This document shows, piece by piece, positions 60,683 through 64,000 of a stretch of 64,000 nucleotides of DNA. The stretch covers positions 62,001 to 126,000 of the forward strand of contig NZ_JBALHR010000009.1 in assembly GCF_036964905.1 (NCBI RefSeq). Reading direction: 5' to 3'. Source of the DNA: Gemmobacter denitrificans. GTDB lineage: Bacteria > Pseudomonadota > Alphaproteobacteria > Rhodobacterales > Rhodobacteraceae. The stretch's first letter is position 1. Every line of letters starts with the position of its first letter. Both the position numbers and the translations under genes were made by a program. The notes under the pieces were generated by a model. It was not told the origin of the DNA. It was given only the letters and a program-made list of their open reading frames with translations, and did not search any database.

Positions 60683-61828
60683 TCAGCCGATGCGGCGGCC
60701 CTGCACCCAGACGCCCCGCACCGCGCCCGCTGCGCCGATCCGGGTGACCCGGATCACATCGGCGCGGGCGCCGGGCACCAGATGGCCCCGGTCAGGCAGG
60801 TTGGCGGCATCGGCGGGGGCGGCGGTCACGGTGGCGATGCCGCGTGCCGGGTTGCCCCACAGATCGCCCAGCATCAGCGCCGCCGACAGCAGCGAAGACG
60901 GCACATAATCCGATGAAACGATGTCCAGCAGGTCCGCCTCGGCCAGCGCCTGCGCCGCCACATTGCCCGAATGGCTGCCCCCCCGGATCAGGTTCGGCGC
61001 CCCCATCATCACCTTGATGCCGTGATCGTGGCAGGCACGCGCCGCCTCGACCGTGGTGGGAAATTCGGCAAAATGGGCTCCATGTTCGGCGGAGCGGGCG
61101 ACATGCCCGGCCTCGGTATCATCATGGCTGGCCAGCACCGCCCCATAGCGCCGGGCAGCCGCCACTGCCGCCGCCTCATGCGCCGGGCCAAGCCGCGCGG
61201 TCAGCGCCTTCTGGCTGGCGACATGATCTTCAAATTCCGCATGGCTGATGCCATGCTTGCCGCAGACATAGTTGCGCAGTTGCGTCACATCGCGGAACTG
61301 GCGTTCCCCCGGCGTATGGTCCATCAGGCTGACAATGCCGATCCGGTCATCTGGGCCGAACTTGTCCAGTTCGGCAATCAGGGTTTCCGAACAGACTTCG
61401 GCCCGCAGATGCAGGAAATGGCTGATCCGCAGCGCACCCTTGGCGCGCAGATCAAGGATTTCATCGGCCAGATCGCGGGCATATTCGCCGTAATTGGCCT
61501 TGGCGTTGGAGATGACAGAGCCCACCCGCAGCGCATCGAAAACGGTGGTGATGCCCACGCTGGCCAGTTCGGCATCATGGGCGATGATGGCGGCGGCGTG
61601 GGGCCAGTTCACCTTGGGGCGCGGTTCGATATGGCGTTCCAGATTGTCGGTATGCAGTTCGATCAGGCCCGGCATGACCAGATCGCCTTCGCAATCCATG
61701 GCGCCTGCGGGCACGGCGCTGCCTTCCGAAATATCGGCGATCCGGCCGTCCAGCAGGCGGATCTGGCCCCGCAGCACCGCATCCGGCAGCACAAGCTGCG
61801 CATTGGCAAGAATGATTTCCTGGCTCAT
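60683..61828 (-). CDS. phnM: Alpha-D-ribose 1-methylphosphonate 5-triphosphate diphosphatase
   Basis: PhnM removes pyrophosphate from the ribose-alkylphosphonate triphosphate made by PhnGHIL, before C-P bond cleavage by PhnJ. The 381-residue amidohydrolase-fold enzyme has the metal motif MPGLIELHTDNLERHIEPRP near residues 52-71, SLMDHTPGERQF, LASHDDTEAGH and the family end-motif VSSDYVPSSLLSAAL. It lies 102 bases from the divergent DUF1045 gene, with a perfect palindrome in the gap. The rest of the phn genes are on the same strand further right. Confidence 0.96.
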   Translation of the reverse strand: MSQEIILANAQLVLPDAVLRGQIRLLDGRIADISEGSAVPAGAMDCEGDLVMPGLIELHTDNLERHIEPRPKVNWPHAAAIIAHDAELASVGITTVFDALRVGSVISNAKANYGEYARDLADEILDLRAKGALRISHFLHLRAEVCSETLIAELDKFGPDDRIGIVSLMDHTPGERQFRDVTQLRNYVCGKHGISHAEFEDHVASQKALTARLGPAHEAAAVAAARRYGAVLASHDDTEAGHVARSAEHGAHFAEFPTTVEAARACHDHGIKVMMGAPNLIRGGSHSGNVAAQALAEADLLDIVSSDYVPSSLLSAALMLGDLWGNPARGIATVTAAPADAANLPDRGHLVPGARADVIRVTRIGAAGAVRGVWVQGRRIG

Positions 61829-61884
61829 CTTCTGATCTTTCCACTTGTCGCGCGGGTCTGGAACGGGCCTTCTGGCATCATCGC

Positions 61885-61900
61885 GTCACATATATGTGAC
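61885..61900. promoter_or_regulatory. Perfect 16-bp palindrome between phnM and DUF1045
   Basis: GTCACATATATGTGAC is identical to its own reverse complement. It lies 56 bases upstream of the phnM start and 23 upstream of the DUF1045 start, so one bound dimer could control both genes. A GntR-family PhnF-type repressor is a reasonable guess because phn clusters often carry one; the regulator gene is not in the window. Confidence 0.6.
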
Positions 61901-61923
61901 ATCGCCCCGTTACAGCGCCCTGC

Positions 61924-62613
61924 ATGATGATAATGAAACGCTACGCCGTCTATTTTGCCCCGCGCCCCGGTGCCTTTGCCGCGCGCAGTGCCGCCTGGCT
62001 GGGTTGGGATGCCGCAACCGGGCAGCCGGTTGCCCAGCCCGACCTGGCAGGCCTGCCGCGCCCGGTGGCTGAAATCACCACCGATCCGCGCCGCTACGGC
62101 TTTCACGGCACCATCCGTGCGCCGTTCCGTCCGGCCGATGGGGTTACGCCAGACCAGATCAGCGACGCTGTCGCCGCATTGGCTGCGCGCAGCCCAGCCG
62201 TGCCCTGCGAGGGGCTGCGGCTGGAGGATCTTCACGGCTTTCTGGCGCTGATCCCGCAGGGCGATCTGTCGGCCCTGCTGGCGCTTGGTGCGGCGGTGGT
62301 CGAGGCCACCGATCCGCTGCGCGCGCCATTGTCCGAGGCCGAGATCGCACGCCGCAAGCCCGAAACCCTGACCCCGCGCCAACGCGATCTGCTGGATCGC
62401 TGGGGCTATCCCTTCGTGTTCGAGGAATTCCGCTTTCACCTGACGCTGACCGACCGGCTGGCGGCGGATGAGGCCGCGCATGTGGCACCGCTGTTGGCGG
62501 CGCATTTTGACCCCGTGCTGCCCCGGCCCTTCGTGATCGAGGATCTCTGCCTGTTTGGCGAAGATGCAGAGGGGCGCTTTCATCTGCTGGGCCGTCATGC
62601 GCTGACCGGCTGA
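61924..62613 (+). CDS. DUF1045 phosphonate-associated 2H phosphoesterase-like protein
   Basis: The 229-residue protein begins MKRYAVYFAPRPGAF after two alternative upstream ATGs (61924 and 61927; 61933 would give the family-like start). It carries two H-x-T motifs, GFHGTIRAPF near residues 60-69 and FHLTLTDRL near 175-183, as in 2H phosphodiesterases. The DUF1045 family (TIGR03223) occurs almost only in phn clusters, where a cyclic ribose phosphate, the PhnP substrate, would be a logical target; this is inference. It is transcribed opposite to the other phn genes, and its 3' end overlaps phnN by 19 bases. Confidence 0.9.
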   Translation: MMIMKRYAVYFAPRPGAFAARSAAWLGWDAATGQPVAQPDLAGLPRPVAEITTDPRRYGFHGTIRAPFRPADGVTPDQISDAVAALAARSPAVPCEGLRLEDLHGFLALIPQGDLSALLALGAAVVEATDPLRAPLSEAEIARRKPETLTPRQRDLLDRWGYPFVFEEFRFHLTLTDRLAADEAAHVAPLLAAHFDPVLPRPFVIEDLCLFGEDAEGRFHLLGRHALTG

Positions 62614-63119
62614 AAGGCGGCCAGCAACCGCGCGATCCCTTGTTCGGCGGTGCCGTCATTCATCACTGTGGTGGCGGCAATGCCGGGTGGCAGGGCGAAA
62701 TCGGCACGGGCCAGCCGTGCGGCGATATCTTCCAGCGGTTCGCGCCCGCGCTGTGCCAGCCTTGCGGCCAGCACCTCGGGCGGGGCGGTGACAAGGATCA
62801 CCCGCAGATCGGGAAAGACGGACCGCGCGGCCAGCAGCGCCCCGCGCGATCCGTTGAAGACCACATGGCCCGGACGGTTGAACTCTGCCCAGGGCAGGCC
62901 ATAGCACAGCCCATGCGCCTGCCAGTCCAGCGCGAAATCGCCCCGCGCCTTGCGTGCGGCGAATTCGGCGTCAGTGACGCCTTCGAATTTCTCGCCGCCT
63001 GCGGCTTCAGGGCGGGTGATGGTGCGGCGCACCAGATGCAGGTCGGGCCGGGCGCGCAGGGCACCCGCCATCAAGGTATCCTTTCCCGCCCCCGAAGGGC
63101 CGACAATGGCGTGGATCAT
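62595..63119 (-). CDS. phnN: Ribose 1,5-bisphosphate phosphokinase
   Basis: PhnN phosphorylates ribose 1,5-bisphosphate to PRPP, closing the C-P lyase pathway. The 174-residue kinase has the P-loop GPSGAGKDTLMAGAL near residues 7-21, the guanylate-kinase-like RRTITRPEAAGGEKFEGVTD near 35-54, and ALDWQAHGLCYGLP. It overlaps phnL by ATGA, and its end overlaps the convergent DUF1045 gene. Possible antisense pairing of the two 3' ends is the only oddity. Confidence 0.94.
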   Translation of the reverse strand: MIHAIVGPSGAGKDTLMAGALRARPDLHLVRRTITRPEAAGGEKFEGVTDAEFAARKARGDFALDWQAHGLCYGLPWAEFNRPGHVVFNGSRGALLAARSVFPDLRVILVTAPPEVLAARLAQRGREPLEDIAARLARADFALPPGIAATTVMNDGTAEQGIARLLAAFQPVSA

Positions 63120-63799
63120 GCCGCCAGCCCCGGGGTAAAGCCCGTCACATCGACCTGACGGTCACACAGCCGGTCGCGGGCGGCCTCGTCATGGAAGATG
63201 CCAAGGATCGCCGCGCCGCGCGCCTTGGCCTCTTCGATCAGGGTCATCACCACCTCGCGGTTGGTGGCATCCAGACTGGCCGTCGGTTCATCCAGCAGCA
63301 AAGCCGGGTAGGCATGGGCAAAGCCGCGCGCGATGTTCACCCGCTGCTGTTCCCCCCCCGAAAAGGTGGTGGGTGACAGCGACCAGAGCCTGCGCGGAAT
63401 GTTCAGCCGCGCCAGCAGATCGGCCGCACGCGCACGCGCATCGTCCCCTGGATGGCCCAGCGACAGCAGTGGCTCGGCCACGACATCAAGCGTCGGCACC
63501 CGGGGCACCACGCGCAGGAACTGGCTGACATAGCCCAGCGTCTCGCGGCGCAGCGCGATGATCTGGCGCGGTGCGGCGCGGGCCACATCCAGCCCGCCCA
63601 CCATGATCGACCCCGAAGCGGCAAGGTAATTGCCATAGACCATGCGCATCAGCGTCGATTTGCCGGCACCCGACTGGCCGGTCAGTGCGACACATTCGCC
63701 CGGGGCCACCTGAAGGCAGGCCCCGGCCATGACCGGGATCACCGTGCCGCCCTGATTATGCAGGGTAAAGTTCTTGGACAGGTTTTCGATGCGGATCAT
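63116..63799 (-). CDS. phnL: Phosphonate C-P lyase system ATP-binding protein PhnL
   Basis: The 227-residue ABC-type ATPase subunit has ALTGQSGAGKSTLMRMVYGN (Walker A) near residues 38-57, a PhnL-specific LGYVSQFLRVVPRVPTLDVV segment, signature FSGGEQQRVNIARGFA, Walker B PALLLDEPTASLD and the switch IFHDEAARD. PhnL takes part with PhnG, PhnH and PhnI in coupling phosphonate to ATP. Its ATG lies three bases after the phnK stop, and it overlaps phnN, so phnK-phnL-phnN are one transcript. Confidence 0.95.
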   Translation of the reverse strand: MIRIENLSKNFTLHNQGGTVIPVMAGACLQVAPGECVALTGQSGAGKSTLMRMVYGNYLAASGSIMVGGLDVARAAPRQIIALRRETLGYVSQFLRVVPRVPTLDVVAEPLLSLGHPGDDARARAADLLARLNIPRRLWSLSPTTFSGGEQQRVNIARGFAHAYPALLLDEPTASLDATNREVVMTLIEEAKARGAAILGIFHDEAARDRLCDRQVDVTGFTPGLAA

Positions 63800-63802
63800 G
63801 GG

Positions 63803-64000
63803 TCACACCTGCAGGACAGAGCTGACAAGCAGCTGGGTATAGGCATGTTGCGGATCGTCCAGCACCTGATCGGTCAGACCCTGTTCCACAACATGCCCGG
63901 ATTTCATCACCATCAACCGGTCGGCCAGCAGCCGCACCACGGCCAGATCATGGGTGACGATGATGACCGACAGGCCAAGATCGCGCACCAGACCGCGCAG
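63803..64000 (-). CDS. phnK: C-terminal part of PhnK (partial)
   Basis: The last 65 codons of an ABC-type ATPase that continues beyond the window: LRGLVRDLGLSVIIVTHDL (switch His in THD) and VVRLLADRLMVMKSGHVVEQ, then QVLDDPQHAYTQLLVSSVLQ at the C terminus. This end is characteristic of PhnK, the ATPase that binds the C-P lyase core complex. The following phnL ATG is three bases away. The core genes phnGHIJ are expected just outside the window. Confidence 0.9.
   Translation of the reverse strand: MRGLVRDLGLSVIIVTHDLAVVRLLADRLMVMKSGHVVEQGLTDQVLDDPQHAYTQLLVSSVLQV

Noticed and set aside
61870..61920. Pho box between phnM and DUF1045 (GTGACATC and GTTACAGC)
   Set aside because: The two half-sites are 13 bases apart, not 11, and match the consensus poorly. 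The symmetric palindrome explains the site better.

Overview
The window looks like chromosomal DNA of a Rhodobacteraceae-type alphaproteobacterium (Rhodobacterales). This is inferred from the high GC content, the tight operons joined by ATGA or TGATG overlaps, the Hint-domain and choice-of-anchor L proteins, the MCxxC-starting M10/RTX protease, a non-pyrrolysine MttB homologue, DUF4170, and a GC hairpin element near 39.7 kb of a kind I associate with this family. No tRNA, rRNA, CRISPR array, prophage or insertion sequence was recognised. About 95% of the window is coding.

Layout. 1-11.2 kb (+): the tail of one gene, then UPF0280, DUF1185, a polytopic membrane protein, a complete LivKHMGF-type ABC importer and a HyuA/HyuB hydantoinase/oxoprolinase pair. 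This looks like an uptake and hydrolysis unit for a cyclic amide or N-heterocycle. 11.2-15.8 kb: dapD (-), an M10/RTX protease (+), a LOG-family nucleosidase (+) and a YcaQ-type glycosylase (-). 15.9-24.9 kb (+): fabI, a DUF3141 protein with a PHA-synthase-like Cys/Asp/His triad, a MaoC-PTA fusion and ackA, preceded by a PhoB-box-like array of 11-bp repeats; then a CoA-transferase pair, 3-hydroxybutyryl-CoA dehydrogenase and an alpha/beta hydrolase. Together these suggest C4 acyl-CoA, acyl-phosphate and storage-polymer metabolism tied to phosphate stress. 24.9-34.1 kb: LysE exporter, IPNS-like 2OG oxygenase and orphan GAF histidine kinase (all -), then a divergent single-module NRPS (C-A-PCP-TE, +), an atypical SDR (-) and a family 2 glycosyltransferase (+). 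This is a candidate small biosynthetic locus.

34.1-41.2 kb: MttB family methyltransferase (-), LysR regulator, Rieske oxygenase, flavin monooxygenase, RidA, DUF1028 and an FAH-family hydrolase (+), probably for quaternary-amine or N-methyl compound catabolism. 41.2-46.5 kb (-): MltB-type lytic transglycosylase, RNase R, a GNAT acetyltransferase and dapE. 46.8-51.1 kb (+): two paralogous choice-of-anchor L/Hint proteins flanking a degenerate Hint protein. 51.1-53.9 kb (-): a small conserved protein, lpxK, a divergent WaaA-like protein and DUF4170. 54.0-60.6 kb (-): a CaiB/BaiF CoA-transferase ending at a good intrinsic terminator, a DsbA-like protein, a DciA-like DUF721 protein and a 1332-residue GAF/PAS hybrid histidine kinase. 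60.7-64 kb: a carbon-phosphorus lyase (phn) region with phnM, phnN, phnL and the end of phnK (-), plus the 2H-phosphoesterase-like DUF1045 gene (+), with a perfect 16-bp palindrome between phnM and DUF1045.

The strongest leads are the phosphate-linked fabI/DUF3141/pta/ackA operon, the NRPS locus with its palindromic operator candidate, and several enzymes whose family catalytic residues are changed (WaaA-like, SDR, MaoC domain, thioesterase motif, central Hint protein). Everything here was read by eye; no database search was run.
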